Origin: DATAEU01 sp046735355
Lineage (GTDB): Bacteria; Actinomycetota; UBA4738; HRBIN12
Length of the DNA: 18,820 nt
Direction of reading: 5' to 3'
Assembly: GCA_046735355.1 (NCBI GenBank)
Contig: JBKPTC010000154.1
Coordinates: 1 to 18,820, forward strand
Position numbers and translations under genes: made by a program. Within the stretch, counting starts at the first letter, position 1. Each line of letters starts with the position of its first letter. Shown here piece by piece: positions 1-6,873 of the stretch. The notes beneath the pieces were generated by a model. That model saw only the letters and a program-made list of their open reading frames with translations, made no database searches and was not told the origin of the DNA.

Positions 1-8
1 CGAGCGGG

Positions 9-899
9 CTAGATCCGCTCGATCGCCCGGACGTCCATCCGCGGACCGAACGCCGGCGCCCGCGCCCCGGACCGTTCGAGCACCAGCTGCACGAGCCCGC
101 GGAACGGTCGGAACGGTTCGAGCAGCTCGAGCATCCGCGCGTCGGTTCCGCGCGGTTCGCGGGCGAGCGCCCACGACACGACGTGAGGGACGTGGAAGTC
201 CCCGACGGACACGGCGTCGGCGTCGCCGAACGCGAGGCGCGATACCTCGGCCACACTCCACGGCCCGATCCCCGGCACCGACCGCAGCCGCGCCCGGGCG
301 TCGTGGAGCGGCATCGACGCCGCCTCGTCGAGCCACGTCGCCTTCGCGGACACGGCGCGGATCACGTCGGCCCGCCGCTTCTCCACGCCGAACGGATGCA
401 TCGCGTAGTACGGCAGCCGGGCAAGACGCGCGGGATCGGGCGGCACCAGCAGCCGCTCCGGGCCGGGCGCCGGCTCGCCGAGCGCGAGGGTCATCCGCCG
501 GTAGGCGCGCCTGGCCTCGAGCCCCGTCACCTTCTGCTCGAGGATCGTCGGCACGAGGTGCTCGACGACGAGGCCGGTCCGGGGGATGCGAAGTCCGCGA
601 GCGCGGCGCCACGCCTCGTGCACGGGTCCGGGCGGCGGTGCGAACGCCTCGACGCCCGGCGACACGCCGAGCCACGCTTCGGCCCGGTCGAGCACCCATG
701 CTCTTCCGTCGCCCCACGCGCGAACGACGACGCCGCTGGCGACGCTCGCGGCGTGGACCGTCGCCGGACCCTCGGGCGTGCGGGTTGCGCGCCACACCTC
801 GCCGGGTCCGATCCTGGCCGTCGGGTCGCCGGTGCCGCGCCGCATCGGGAAGAACGTGGCCGACAGGTCGATCTCGCGCCGCACGAGACGTTCGATCAC
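9..899 (-). CDS. DNA-3-methyladenine glycosylase-like HhH-GPD protein (AlkA family)
   Basis: Probable base-excision repair glycosylase that removes alkylated purines from DNA (296 aa). The helix-hairpin-helix with PGIGPW is at about residues 209-214, followed by an Asp at about 234 in the context SVGDFHVPH, the position of the catalytic Asp of AlkA-type HhH-GPD enzymes. There are no four C-terminal cysteines, so it is not an iron-sulfur EndoIII/MutY type. The start is GTG at 899: it has no Shine-Dalgarno but a TACCCT hexamer lies 6 nt upstream, suggesting a leaderless mRNA. It lies downstream of and in the same direction as glnA, separated by a strong hairpin, so it is probably transcribed on its own. 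The family call is firm; the exact substrate is inferred. Confidence 0.85.
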   Translation of the reverse strand: MIERLVRREIDLSATFFPMRRGTGDPTARIGPGEVWRATRTPEGPATVHAASVASGVVVRAWGDGRAWVLDRAEAWLGVSPGVEAFAPPPGPVHEAWRRARGLRIPRTGLVVEHLVPTILEQKVTGLEARRAYRRMTLALGEPAPGPERLLVPPDPARLARLPYYAMHPFGVEKRRADVIRAVSAKATWLDEAASMPLHDARARLRSVPGIGPWSVAEVSRLAFGDADAVSVGDFHVPHVVSWALAREPRGTDARMLELLEPFRPFRGLVQLVLERSGARAPAFGPRMDVRAIERI

Positions 900-905
900 G
901 CGGGG

Positions 906-911
906 AGGGTA
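906..911 (-). promoter_or_regulatory. Leaderless-type -10 element for the AlkA-like gene
   Basis: TACCCT on the minus strand, 6 nt before the GTG start at 899. It has the TANNNT form and start-proximal placement repeated at many genes in this window. No clear -35 is visible. Confidence 0.5.
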
Positions 912-913
912 CG

Positions 914-944
914 TCGAGGGCCGGGTGGGTTGCCCGGCCCTCGA
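914..944 (-). terminator. Hairpin terminator candidate after glnA
   Basis: Perfect 12-bp inverted repeat (TCGAGGGCCGGG and its complement) with a 7-nt loop, starting 19 nt past the glnA stop. There is no T tract, as is common for actinobacterial hairpin terminators. It should insulate the downstream glycosylase gene. Confidence 0.7.
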
Positions 945-963
945 GGAACTAGTCCACGTCAGA

Positions 964-2397
964 CTAGATGTCGTAGTACATGAAGAACTCGTACGGATGG
1001 GGCCGGAGCCGCACCTGGTCCAGCTCGCGCAGGCGCTTGTACTCGATCCAGGTGTCGATCACGTCCTGCGTGAAGACGCCACCGTCGAGCAGCCACTGGT
1101 GGTCGGCCTCGAGCGTGTCGAGCACCTCCTCGAGCGACCCGGGCACCTGCTTGACCGTCCCCTTGTCCTCGGGCGGCAGGTCGTAGAGGTCCTTGTCGAT
1201 CGGGTCCGGCGGTTCGATCTTGTTCTTGATCCCGTCGATGCCGGCCATGAGCTGCGCGGCGAACGCCAGGTACGGGTTCGACGACGGATCCGGCGTGCGG
1301 AACTCCAGGCGCTTGGCGGCCGGGCTCTTGTAGAACATCGGGATCCGGACGCAGGCGCTGCGGTTCCGCTGCGAGTAGACGAGATTGATCGGCGCCTCGT
1401 AGCCGGGCACCAGCCGCCGGTACGAGTTCGTCGTCGGGTTCGTGAACGCGAGCAGCGACGGTGCGTGGGCGATCAGCCCGCCGATGTACCAGCGCGCGAG
1501 GTCGGAGATCTGCGCGTAGCCGACCTCGTCCCAGAACAGGTTGTCGTCGTCCTTCCAGAGGCTCTGGTGCGTGTGCATCCCGGAGCCGTTGTCCATGTAG
1601 ATCGGCTTCGGCATGAACGTCACCGTCTTGCCTTCGGCGCGCGCCGTGTTCTTCACCACGTACTTGAACTTCATGACGTTGTCCGCCGTGGCGAGCAGCG
1701 TGCCGTACCGGAAGTCGATCTCGGCCTGCCCCGCCGTACCGACCTCGTGATGATGCACCTCGGTGTCGATGCCGACGGCGGCCAGGTTCAGCACCATCTC
1801 GGAGCGAAGATCCTGGAAGTGGTCCATGGGGGGCAGGGGGAAGTAGCCCTCCTTGTACCGCGGCTTGTAGCCGAGGTTCGGCGTGCCGTCGAGCTCCCGG
1901 TCGCGACCGGAGTTCCAGACGCCCTCCACCGCATCGAGGTGGTAGTAGCCCTCGTGCTGGTTCTGATCGAACCGGACCGAGTCGAAGATGTAGAACTCGC
2001 ACTCCGGTCCCCAGAACGACGTGTCGGCGATGCCCGTCTGCTTGAGGTACAGCTCGGCCTTGCGCGCGATGAAGCGCGGGTCCCGCGTGTACATCTCGCC
2101 CGTCACCGGGTCCTTCACGAAGCAGTGCAGGTTCAGCGTCCGATGCTTCGTGAACGGATCGAGGTAGGCGGTCGAGGCATCGGGCACGAGCAGCATGTCC
2201 GACTCCTGGATCTCCTGGAACCCGCGGATCGACGATCCGTCGAAGCCGAGCCCGTCGGCGAAGCTGTCCTCCGTCAGCTCCGAGACCGGGATCGAGAAAT
2301 GCTGCATCAGGCCGGGGAGGTCGGAGAAGCGCAGATCGACGATCTGCACCTCCTCGCCCCGGGCCAGCTGCAGGACGTCCTTGGGCGTCGCAGCCAC
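964..2397 (-). CDS. glnA: Glutamine synthetase, type I
   Basis: Cytoplasmic enzyme making glutamine from glutamate, ammonia and ATP; the centre of ammonium assimilation. It is 477 aa, the normal GS-I length. Visible family blocks include DGSSIRGF near the N-terminus, NGSGMHTHQSLW, FTNPTTNSYRRLVPGYEAP and a C-terminal DLYDLPPE whose Tyr (about residue 405) is the adenylylation-site position of GS-I beta enzymes. The start is GTG at 2397, chosen because the GS homology begins there and AAGGGGG lies just upstream on the minus strand; the frame stays open much further upstream but without GS homology. A three-part GlnR-type site lies 80-106 bp upstream, and a GlnR-like gene is nearby, so nitrogen control is likely. 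Divergent from the GH26-like gene. Confidence 0.97.
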   Translation of the reverse strand: MAATPKDVLQLARGEEVQIVDLRFSDLPGLMQHFSIPVSELTEDSFADGLGFDGSSIRGFQEIQESDMLLVPDASTAYLDPFTKHRTLNLHCFVKDPVTGEMYTRDPRFIARKAELYLKQTGIADTSFWGPECEFYIFDSVRFDQNQHEGYYHLDAVEGVWNSGRDRELDGTPNLGYKPRYKEGYFPLPPMDHFQDLRSEMVLNLAAVGIDTEVHHHEVGTAGQAEIDFRYGTLLATADNVMKFKYVVKNTARAEGKTVTFMPKPIYMDNGSGMHTHQSLWKDDDNLFWDEVGYAQISDLARWYIGGLIAHAPSLLAFTNPTTNSYRRLVPGYEAPINLVYSQRNRSACVRIPMFYKSPAAKRLEFRTPDPSSNPYLAFAAQLMAGIDGIKNKIEPPDPIDKDLYDLPPEDKGTVKQVPGSLEEVLDTLEADHQWLLDGGVFTQDVIDTWIEYKRLRELDQVRLRPHPYEFFMYYDI

Positions 2398-2449
2398 CGC
2401 GCCTTCCCCCTTCCGCCGCCCGCGTCCACGTCTGTTCGGCGGCGGCGCC

Positions 2450-2455
2450 AACGTA
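2450..2455 (-). promoter_or_regulatory. Possible glnA -10 element
   Basis: TACGTT on the minus strand, about 53 bp before the glnA GTG. A start site near 2443 would put the GlnR-like site at about -34 to -60, where an activator normally sits. Inferred; other hexamers are possible. Confidence 0.4.
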
Positions 2456-2476
2456 CGCCGGGCCGGCGGCGCCCGC

Positions 2477-2503
2477 GTTTCGGCCGCGTTAACACTTCGT
2501 AAC
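2477..2503 (-). promoter_or_regulatory. GlnR-type operator upstream of glnA
   Basis: On the minus strand the sequence reads GTTAC-n6-TTAAC-n6-GAAAC: three pentamers at exact 11-bp spacing. The described actinobacterial GlnR box is GTnAC-n6-GAAAC. The outer pentamers match the two half-sites perfectly and the middle one matches partly. It sits in the glnA/GH26-like divergent region, and a GlnR-like gene lies at 3964-4623. Confidence 0.7.
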
Positions 2504-2516
2504 GCTCGACCACGGG

Positions 2517-2522
2517 TACCGT
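2517..2522 (+). promoter_or_regulatory. Leaderless-type -10 element for the GH26-like gene
   Basis: TACCGT, exactly 7 nt before the ATG at 2530. The same hexamer with the same gap precedes the TetR gene. No Shine-Dalgarno is seen. Confidence 0.55.
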
Positions 2523-2529
2523 CGGACGG

Positions 2530-3576
2530 ATGCATCGGGTCGCACGCCTTCCCCGATCGGTCCGCGTGGCGCTCGCTCTCGTCGCCGCGCTGGTCGCGTG
2601 GTTCCCGCCCGTCGCGTCCGTCGCCGACGCGGGCTCGGCCCCGCCGGCGGTGCTGTTTCCGACGACCGGCGCCTATCTCGGCGCGCGGATCGAAGCGGGC
2701 AATGGCCGGTCGGCCGCCGAGCGGGTCGCCGCGCTCGAGCGGATGATGGGGCGCCCGCTCGCCGTGGAGCGGATCTATCACCGCTGGTGGGACGCGTTTC
2801 CGACCACCGAGGACGAGGCGAGCGCCGCGGCCGGTCATCTGCTGTTCGTGTCGTGGACGCCGCTCACCGGCCGCGGGACGGTGACGCCGTGGGCGGACAT
2901 CGCCGCCGGTCGGTACGACGAGTGGATCCGGAGCAGGGCCGACGCCGTCCGCGCGTTCGGGTCGCCGATGTACCTGTCGTTCAACCACGAGCCGGAGAAC
3001 GACGCCTCGTACGGAGCGCCGGCCGAGTTCGTCGCCGCGTACCGGCACGTCGTCGACGTGTTCCGGGAGGAGGGCGCGGCGAACGTCGCGTTCGTCTGCA
3101 CGCTGATGAGCTCGTCGTTCGACGCCGGGGCGGCGAGAGCCGCGTCGTTCTATCCGGGCGACACGTACGTCGACGCGCTCGGCGTCGATGCGTACAACTG
3201 GTATCCGGGGCGCGCGGGCTCGAGGTGGCGATCCTTCGCGTCGATCGTCGAGCCCGCGCGCGCGTTCGCTCGCGAGCGCGGCGTGCCGCTCGTCGTTCCC
3301 GAGTTCGGGGTGCAGGACGACCCGGGCTCGCCCGGCCGGAGGGCGGCCTGGATCGGCGCGGCCGCGTCGACGATCGCTCGCTGGACCGACGTCGAGGCGG
3401 TCCTGTACTTCGACGTCGACAAGGCGTATCGCTGGCGTATCGACGACTCGCCGCTGTCGCTGGCCGCGTTCGTCGACGTCGCCACATCGCCACCGCTCGA
3501 CGCCCTTCCGCCGTTCGATCGCGTCGGCGCCGCGCTCGGGCAGACCGCGGATGGACGAGCCGTCCCCGCCGGGTGA
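2530..3576 (+). CDS. Secreted GH26-like glycoside hydrolase (mannanase/glucanase type)
   Basis: Likely exported hydrolase acting on a beta-linked polysaccharide (348 aa). The N-terminus has several Arg residues, then a hydrophobic stretch (about residues 14-25) and an ASVADA-like cleavage region near residue 34, a typical Sec signal peptide. The mature part has clan GH-A/GH26 features: FNHEPEN carries the probable acid/base Glu, and VVPEFGV, about 100 residues later, the probable nucleophile Glu. The conserved HRWW and DAYNWYP aromatic patches fit a sugar cleft. The ATG at 2530 is supported by a TACCGT hexamer 7 nt upstream. It is divergent from glnA and shares its regulatory region, but any functional link to nitrogen is unproven. 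The family is likely; the substrate is unknown. Confidence 0.75.
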   Translation: MHRVARLPRSVRVALALVAALVAWFPPVASVADAGSAPPAVLFPTTGAYLGARIEAGNGRSAAERVAALERMMGRPLAVERIYHRWWDAFPTTEDEASAAAGHLLFVSWTPLTGRGTVTPWADIAAGRYDEWIRSRADAVRAFGSPMYLSFNHEPENDASYGAPAEFVAAYRHVVDVFREEGAANVAFVCTLMSSSFDAGAARAASFYPGDTYVDALGVDAYNWYPGRAGSRWRSFASIVEPARAFARERGVPLVVPEFGVQDDPGSPGRRAAWIGAAASTIARWTDVEAVLYFDVDKAYRWRIDDSPLSLAAFVDVATSPPLDALPPFDRVGAALGQTADGRAVPAG

Positions 3577-3831
3577 CCCGGTCTGGATGGCGCCGACCGA
3601 GCCTCCCCGCCACGGCGCTCGACGGCGACCTTCAGGGTGACGACGGGGATCGCTGTGTTCGTGCCGGCATTCGGTGCGCTCGGGGCGCGCCCTGGACGCG
3701 GGGTGCTCGGCCGGTCCGCCCCCGGACAAGCGTCATGCGCCGCGCATTCGTGTGGGCCGGACCGGCATGGCGTGAAGCGCTCGGCGAGGGGGAAGGATGA
3801 CGGTGATATCTCCAACAAGAAGGAGTCCGGC

Positions 3832-3930
3832 ATGCTCGCAGGCCTCATCTCCGGAGCGCTGATCTTCATCATCGTCGCGATCGCGCTCGTGATCGGCATC
3901 ATCGTCGCGATCGTCAAGCGCGTCGCCTGA
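3832..3930 (+). CDS. 32-residue single-pass membrane microprotein
   Basis: Unrecognised small protein. It begins MLAGLISGALIF and continues as one uninterrupted Ile/Val/Ala/Leu helix with only Gly breaks, ending in KRVA, so one transmembrane span with a basic C-terminal end is predicted. Support for translation is a strong Shine-Dalgarno, AAGAAGGAG, 6 nt before the ATG, stronger than most in the window. The frame is open for another 65 codons upstream, but those residues are unlike a protein and have no ribosome site. It stands alone between the GH26-like gene and the convergent GlnR-like gene. The lack of a signal-peptidase motif suggests it stays in the membrane. The function is unknown. 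Confidence 0.65.
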   Translation: MLAGLISGALIFIIVAIALVIGIIVAIVKRVA

Positions 3931-3963
3931 CCGAGCGTTCGGCCGATACGGCCGCCTCGTGCG

Positions 3964-4623
3964 TCAGCCGTCGGCGGCGCGATAGCCGACGCCGCGAACC
4001 GTCTCGATGAGGTTCTCGTGCTCCGGGCCGAGCTTGGCTCGCAAGCGGCGGACGTGCACGTCGACGGTCCGCGTGCCCCCGTAGAAGTCGTAGCCCCACA
4101 CCTCGCGAAGCAGCGTCGGTCGCGTGCAGACGCGGCCGGGGCGCGACGTCAGGAAGCGCAGCACCTCGAACTCCTTGAACGTCAGATCCAGGCTGCGGCC
4201 GGCGACGGTGGCGCGGTAGGTGTCGACGTCGAGCACGAGCGGGCCGAGCCGGATCGTCGATCCCTCGTCCGATGCCGAACGGCGCCGGAGCATCGCCAGC
4301 CGGACGCGGATCTCGGCCGCCGGCGCGCCGGGGAACAGCAGCTCGTCCGCGACGTCCTCCCATGCCGCTCGCTCGAGATCGGCGCGATCGACGACGACGA
4401 CGACCGCGGCGGCCGGGCGACGGTCACGGAGCGCGCGGAGCACCACGTGCGCGTGGGCGGCGTTCTCGACGGCGTCGACGAGGAGCAGCTCCGGCGACAG
4501 TGCGAGAACGGCGTCGATCGCCGCGACCGAGAGGTCGTCGGTCTTGATCTCGACGCCGGCGTCCGCGAGGGCGGGAAGCACGACGTGCGGGGACCGGTCG
4601 GTGAGGAGCACGGACGGCGCCAC
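3964..4623 (-). CDS. glnR: GlnR-like orphan OmpR-family response regulator
   Basis: Transcription factor, probably the global nitrogen regulator (219 aa). The C-terminal winged helix contains LDLTFKEFEVL, a WGYDFYGGTRTVDVHVRRLRAKLG block and ETVRGVGYR, extremely close to actinobacterial GlnR. The N-terminal receiver is atypical, as in GlnR: it has LLTDRSP instead of the usual acidic pair and LLFPGAP where the conserved Lys should be, but keeps Asp50 (LLLVDA), the GlnR Asp position. Such receivers are thought to work as dimers without phosphorylation. No histidine kinase is adjacent. The start is GTG at 4623, giving the correct receiver N-terminus, with TACCCT 10 nt upstream and no Shine-Dalgarno. 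The glnA operator-like site 1.5 kb away supports the call. Divergent from moaD. Confidence 0.85.
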   Translation of the reverse strand: MAPSVLLTDRSPHVVLPALADAGVEIKTDDLSVAAIDAVLALSPELLLVDAVENAAHAHVVLRALRDRRPAAAVVVVVDRADLERAAWEDVADELLFPGAPAAEIRVRLAMLRRRSASDEGSTIRLGPLVLDVDTYRATVAGRSLDLTFKEFEVLRFLTSRPGRVCTRPTLLREVWGYDFYGGTRTVDVHVRRLRAKLGPEHENLIETVRGVGYRAADG

Positions 4624-4633
4624 GACCCGTGCG

Positions 4634-4664
4634 AGGGTACCAGCGGCCCGTCCGGCGCTACCCT
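4634..4664. promoter_or_regulatory. Back-to-back -10 elements between glnR-like gene and moaD
   Basis: AGGGTA at 4634-4639 (TACCCT on the minus strand, 10 nt before the glnR-like GTG) faces TACCCT at 4659-4664 (7 nt before the ATG at 4672). The two identical hexamers are only 19 bp apart in opposite directions, so their -35 regions must overlap and polymerase could serve only one at a time. Confidence 0.5.
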
Positions 4665-4671
4665 TCGACCG

Positions 4672-4716
4672 ATGCGGTCTCGGGTCTCGACGAGCGTGGT
4701 GCGATGGCCGTCGTGA
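4672..4716 (+). CDS. Possible leaderless 14-residue leader peptide overlapping moaD
   Basis: ATG at 4672, exactly 7 nt after a TACCCT hexamer, opens a 14-codon frame (MRSRVSTSVVRWPS) ending at TGA 4714-4716, 13 nt past the first base of the moaD ATG in another frame. It fits the placement of leaderless starts elsewhere in the window, and its translation could deliver ribosomes to moaD, which has no good Shine-Dalgarno. The peptide sequence itself may not matter. It could be chance. Confidence 0.35.
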   Translation: MRSRVSTSVVRWPS

Positions 4717-4946
4717 AGGTGCGTCTGTTCGCGGCGCTGCGCGAGCTCGCCGGCGCGTCGGAGGTCGATGCCGAGGGCGAGACGGCGGGCGAGGTCGTCT
4801 CGGCGCTCGCCTCGCGCTACGGCGACCGATTCGCGCGCGTCGCTGGAGCCGGGTCGATCGTCGTCGACGGCGAGCGCGCCGAGGCGACGACGCCGGTAGC
4901 GCAAGGCCAGGAGCTCGCGCTGCTTCCACCCGTCTCCGGCGGCTGA
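4704..4946 (+). CDS. moaD: MoaD/ThiS-family sulfur carrier (molybdopterin synthase small subunit)
   Basis: Ubiquitin-fold sulfur carrier of 80 aa. It starts MAVVKVRLFAALRELAG, a standard MoaD beta-strand and helix, and ends LLPPVSGG. The terminal Gly-Gly is the end that MoeB-like enzymes adenylate and convert to thiocarboxylate so that MoaE can build the molybdopterin dithiolene. Length and both ends match MoaD; thiamine ThiS proteins are shorter and lack the VRLFAALRE block. The ATG at 4704 matches the family N-terminus; an in-frame extension upstream adds 25 residues without similarity. No moaE or moeB is visible nearby, so the partner is encoded elsewhere. Confidence 0.85.
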   Translation: MAVVKVRLFAALRELAGASEVDAEGETAGEVVSALASRYGDRFARVAGAGSIVVDGERAEATTPVAQGQELALLPPVSGG

Positions 4947-5011
4947 CACGCGCCGGGCCGGCTCGTCGGATCTGCCGGCGCGATGCACGCGCCTGGGATA
5001 CTCGGTCGATC

Positions 5012-5932
5012 GTGTCGCATCGCTTCCACCGCGTCCTGCTCGTGGTCAACCCCGTCGCGCGGACGGTGTCGCGTTCGACGCTCGCGGTCATCGAGAAGGC
5101 GCTGTCGGCCGACTTCAAGCTCGAGGTGCTCGAGACGGTCGAGCGCGGACACGCCACCGAGATGGCCGCCGACGCGGCGGCCGACGGCATCGACCTCGTC
5201 GTCGTGTTCTCGGGCGACGGCACGATCAACGAGGCGCTGAACGGCCTCGTCGGTACCGACACGGCGCTCGGCGTGCTGCCGGGCGGCGCGACGAACATCC
5301 TCGCGCGCGCGCTCGAGATGCCGCTCGACCCCGTCGACGCGACCGGCGTCCTCATCTCGCGCGCGCTCGACGGCGACGCGCGCCGCATGCACCTGGGGCG
5401 CGCGGAGGAGCGCTACTTCGCGGTCAACTGCGGCGCGGGGATCGATGCGGCGGCGATGAAGCGCCTCGAGGCGCGCTTCCCGAAGAGCAAGGCCAAGTTC
5501 GAGCGCGCGGCGTTCCGGTCGGTCGCGTGGGAGCTCATCTCGAGCTACGCCGGGAAGGCGCCCGACCTCGCGGTGCGCGTCGACGACGGCGACCCGATGC
5601 CATCGCTGTCGGTGATGATCGGCCGCACCGATCCGTACACCTATTACAAGGACCGCGCGGTCCGCGTGACGCCCGACGCCTCGCTGGACGCCGGGCTCGA
5701 CGTCCTGTCGGCGCGGTACCTGCCGAGGCGAAGCGTGTTGCGCATCGCCTGGCAGGTGTTGGGCTCGGCTCGCCACGTGCGCGGCCGGGACATCGACTAC
5801 TGGCACAACGCCTCGGCGGTGCGGATCTCCTCGGCCGAGGCCTTCCCCGTGCAGGTCGACGGCGACGTGATGGAGGACCGCACCTCGCTCGAGGTCACGC
5901 TCGCGCGCGACGCGCTCTGGGTCGTCGCGTAG
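5012..5932 (+). CDS. Diacylglycerol kinase-family lipid kinase (YegS/DgkB-like)
   Basis: ATP-dependent kinase of a membrane lipid such as diacylglycerol, on the cytoplasmic face of the membrane (306 aa, usual family length about 300). The N-terminal strand VLLVVNPVA starts the DAGK catalytic fold. The nucleotide loop is SGDGTINEALNGL (residues 67-79), with Ser replacing the first Gly of the usual GGDGT, followed by PGGATNILAR (90-99). A second beta domain ends with QVDGDVM, as in this family. The start is GTG at 5012; it has no Shine-Dalgarno, and a GATACT element lies 9 nt upstream. It follows moaD by 65 nt and is probably transcribed separately. The real lipid substrate is not determined. 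Confidence 0.88.
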   Translation: MSHRFHRVLLVVNPVARTVSRSTLAVIEKALSADFKLEVLETVERGHATEMAADAAADGIDLVVVFSGDGTINEALNGLVGTDTALGVLPGGATNILARALEMPLDPVDATGVLISRALDGDARRMHLGRAEERYFAVNCGAGIDAAAMKRLEARFPKSKAKFERAAFRSVAWELISSYAGKAPDLAVRVDDGDPMPSLSVMIGRTDPYTYYKDRAVRVTPDASLDAGLDVLSARYLPRRSVLRIAWQVLGSARHVRGRDIDYWHNASAVRISSAEAFPVQVDGDVMEDRTSLEVTLARDALWVVA

Positions 5933-5945
5933 GCGTCCGGCGCCG

Positions 5946-5967
5946 GCGGGGTCGCGCGCGGCCCCGC
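5946..5967. terminator. Hairpin between convergent genes
   Basis: GCGGGG and CCCCGC arms with a 10-nt loop in the 46-nt gap between the convergent lipid kinase and cysH genes. There is no T tract on either side; a bidirectional terminator is possible. Confidence 0.5.
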
Positions 5968-5978
5968 GGCACGAACGA

Positions 5979-6722
5979 TCAGTCGAGCCGGACGACGTCC
6001 TGACCGGCGCTCTCGCGCTGGTGGATGCCGCACTCCCACTTGGAGATGCCCGCCCAGCGACCGGCGCGCTCGGGCTCGTCGGCGAACCGCATGCGCGTGC
6101 ACGGGGCGCATCCGATCGACGCGTAGCCGAGGTCGTACAGCGGGTTGTGCGGAAGGTCGTTCGCCTTCAGGTACGCCCACGTGTCGCGGCGGCTCCACGT
6201 CGCGACCGGATTCACCTTCGTGATGAACCGGCCCGGCTCGAGCTCGTACTGGTCGATGATCGGGGTGGTCGCCCGAGTCGGAGACGAGTTCCGGCGGAAC
6301 GCGGTGACCCACGCGTCCAGGCCTCGGAGCGCCTCGAACATCGGGCGCACCTTGTTGATGTCGCAGCAGAGCGCGGGATCGCGCTCGAACAGGCGCGGTC
6401 CGAACGCGCGCTCCTGCGACTCGACCGTGTGCTCGCCGACGAGATCGACCACGTTGAGCCCGAGGCGCTCGGTGAGCTGCGCCTTGAAGGCGAGCGTCTC
6501 GGCGAACTGGAAGCCGGTCTCGAGGAACAGGATCGGCACGTCCGGCCGCACGAGCGTCGCCATGTGCATGACGCACGTGCCCTCGGCCTGGAACGCCGAC
6601 GCGATCGCGACGCGCTCGAGCCCCGAGTCCTCGAGCACCCACCGAACGATCTCGGCCGGCGCCTCGGTCTCGAACCGCGTGTTGAGCGCTCGAAGCTCGT
6701 CCGGCGCAAGGAGTGTGTGCAT
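5979..6722 (-). CDS. cysH: Assimilatory APS reductase (iron-sulfur type)
   Basis: Cytoplasmic reductase of sulfate assimilation, converting adenylylsulfate to sulfite with thiol reductant (247 aa). The PAPS-reductase fold is shown by SAFQAEGTCVMHM (nucleotide loop) and FLETGFQFAET. It has Cys119-Cys120 and the pair Cys205/Cys208 in GCAPC: this CC...CxxC set binds a [4Fe-4S] cluster and marks APS rather than PAPS reductases. The catalytic Cys231 is in KWECGIH. The ATG at 6722 gives the usual N-terminus and is preceded by GAAGG about 14 nt upstream; a TATACT element lies further upstream. It is divergent from sat, whose product APS is its substrate. No APS kinase is visible, which agrees with direct use of APS. 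Confidence 0.95.
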   Translation of the reverse strand: MHTLLAPDELRALNTRFETEAPAEIVRWVLEDSGLERVAIASAFQAEGTCVMHMATLVRPDVPILFLETGFQFAETLAFKAQLTERLGLNVVDLVGEHTVESQERAFGPRLFERDPALCCDINKVRPMFEALRGLDAWVTAFRRNSSPTRATTPIIDQYELEPGRFITKVNPVATWSRRDTWAYLKANDLPHNPLYDLGYASIGCAPCTRMRFADEPERAGRWAGISKWECGIHQRESAGQDVVRLD

Positions 6723-6754
6723 GGGCTGGGGCCGCCTTCGGGGGAGAGGCCTGG

Positions 6755-6785
6755 AGTATACCGACGGTCGTTCACGCGAACGCAA
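6755..6785 (-). promoter_or_regulatory. cysH promoter
   Basis: Minus-strand TATACT (6755-6760) with TTGCGT (6780-6785) 19 bp further upstream. It would give an mRNA leader of about 25 nt. The -10 is the closest to consensus in this window. Confidence 0.55.
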
Positions 6786-6823
6786 CTCGAGCAGCCGGCC
6801 GGCTGGCGCCGCGATGCCCCGGC

Positions 6824-6829
6824 TATCCT
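6824..6829 (+). promoter_or_regulatory. sat -10 element
   Basis: TATCCT, 44 nt before the sat ATG, leaving room for a leader of about 35 nt with an AAAGG ribosome site. The -35 is not clear. About 64 bp separate it from the divergent cysH -10, so a shared sulfur regulator could bind between them; no operator was recognised. Confidence 0.45.
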
Positions 6830-6873
6830 GTGCCCGCACGACGAGCGACCCCCGTTCCGGCGAAAGGCGAAGC

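Noticed and set aside
586..2502. 638-codon plus-strand frame opposite glnA
   Set aside because: Mirror of the glnA codon pattern, very rich in Arg, Val and His, without recognisable domains or a ribosome site.
2398..3729. Long in-frame minus-strand extension upstream of the glnA start
   Set aside because: It lies antisense to the GH26-like gene, has no glutamine synthetase similarity and reflects the scarcity of stops in GC-rich DNA. The GTG at 2397 has a ribosome site and begins the family homology.
4629..4703. Upstream start adding 25 residues to MoaD
   Set aside because: The added residues lack MoaD similarity, and the region contains the -10 hexamer.
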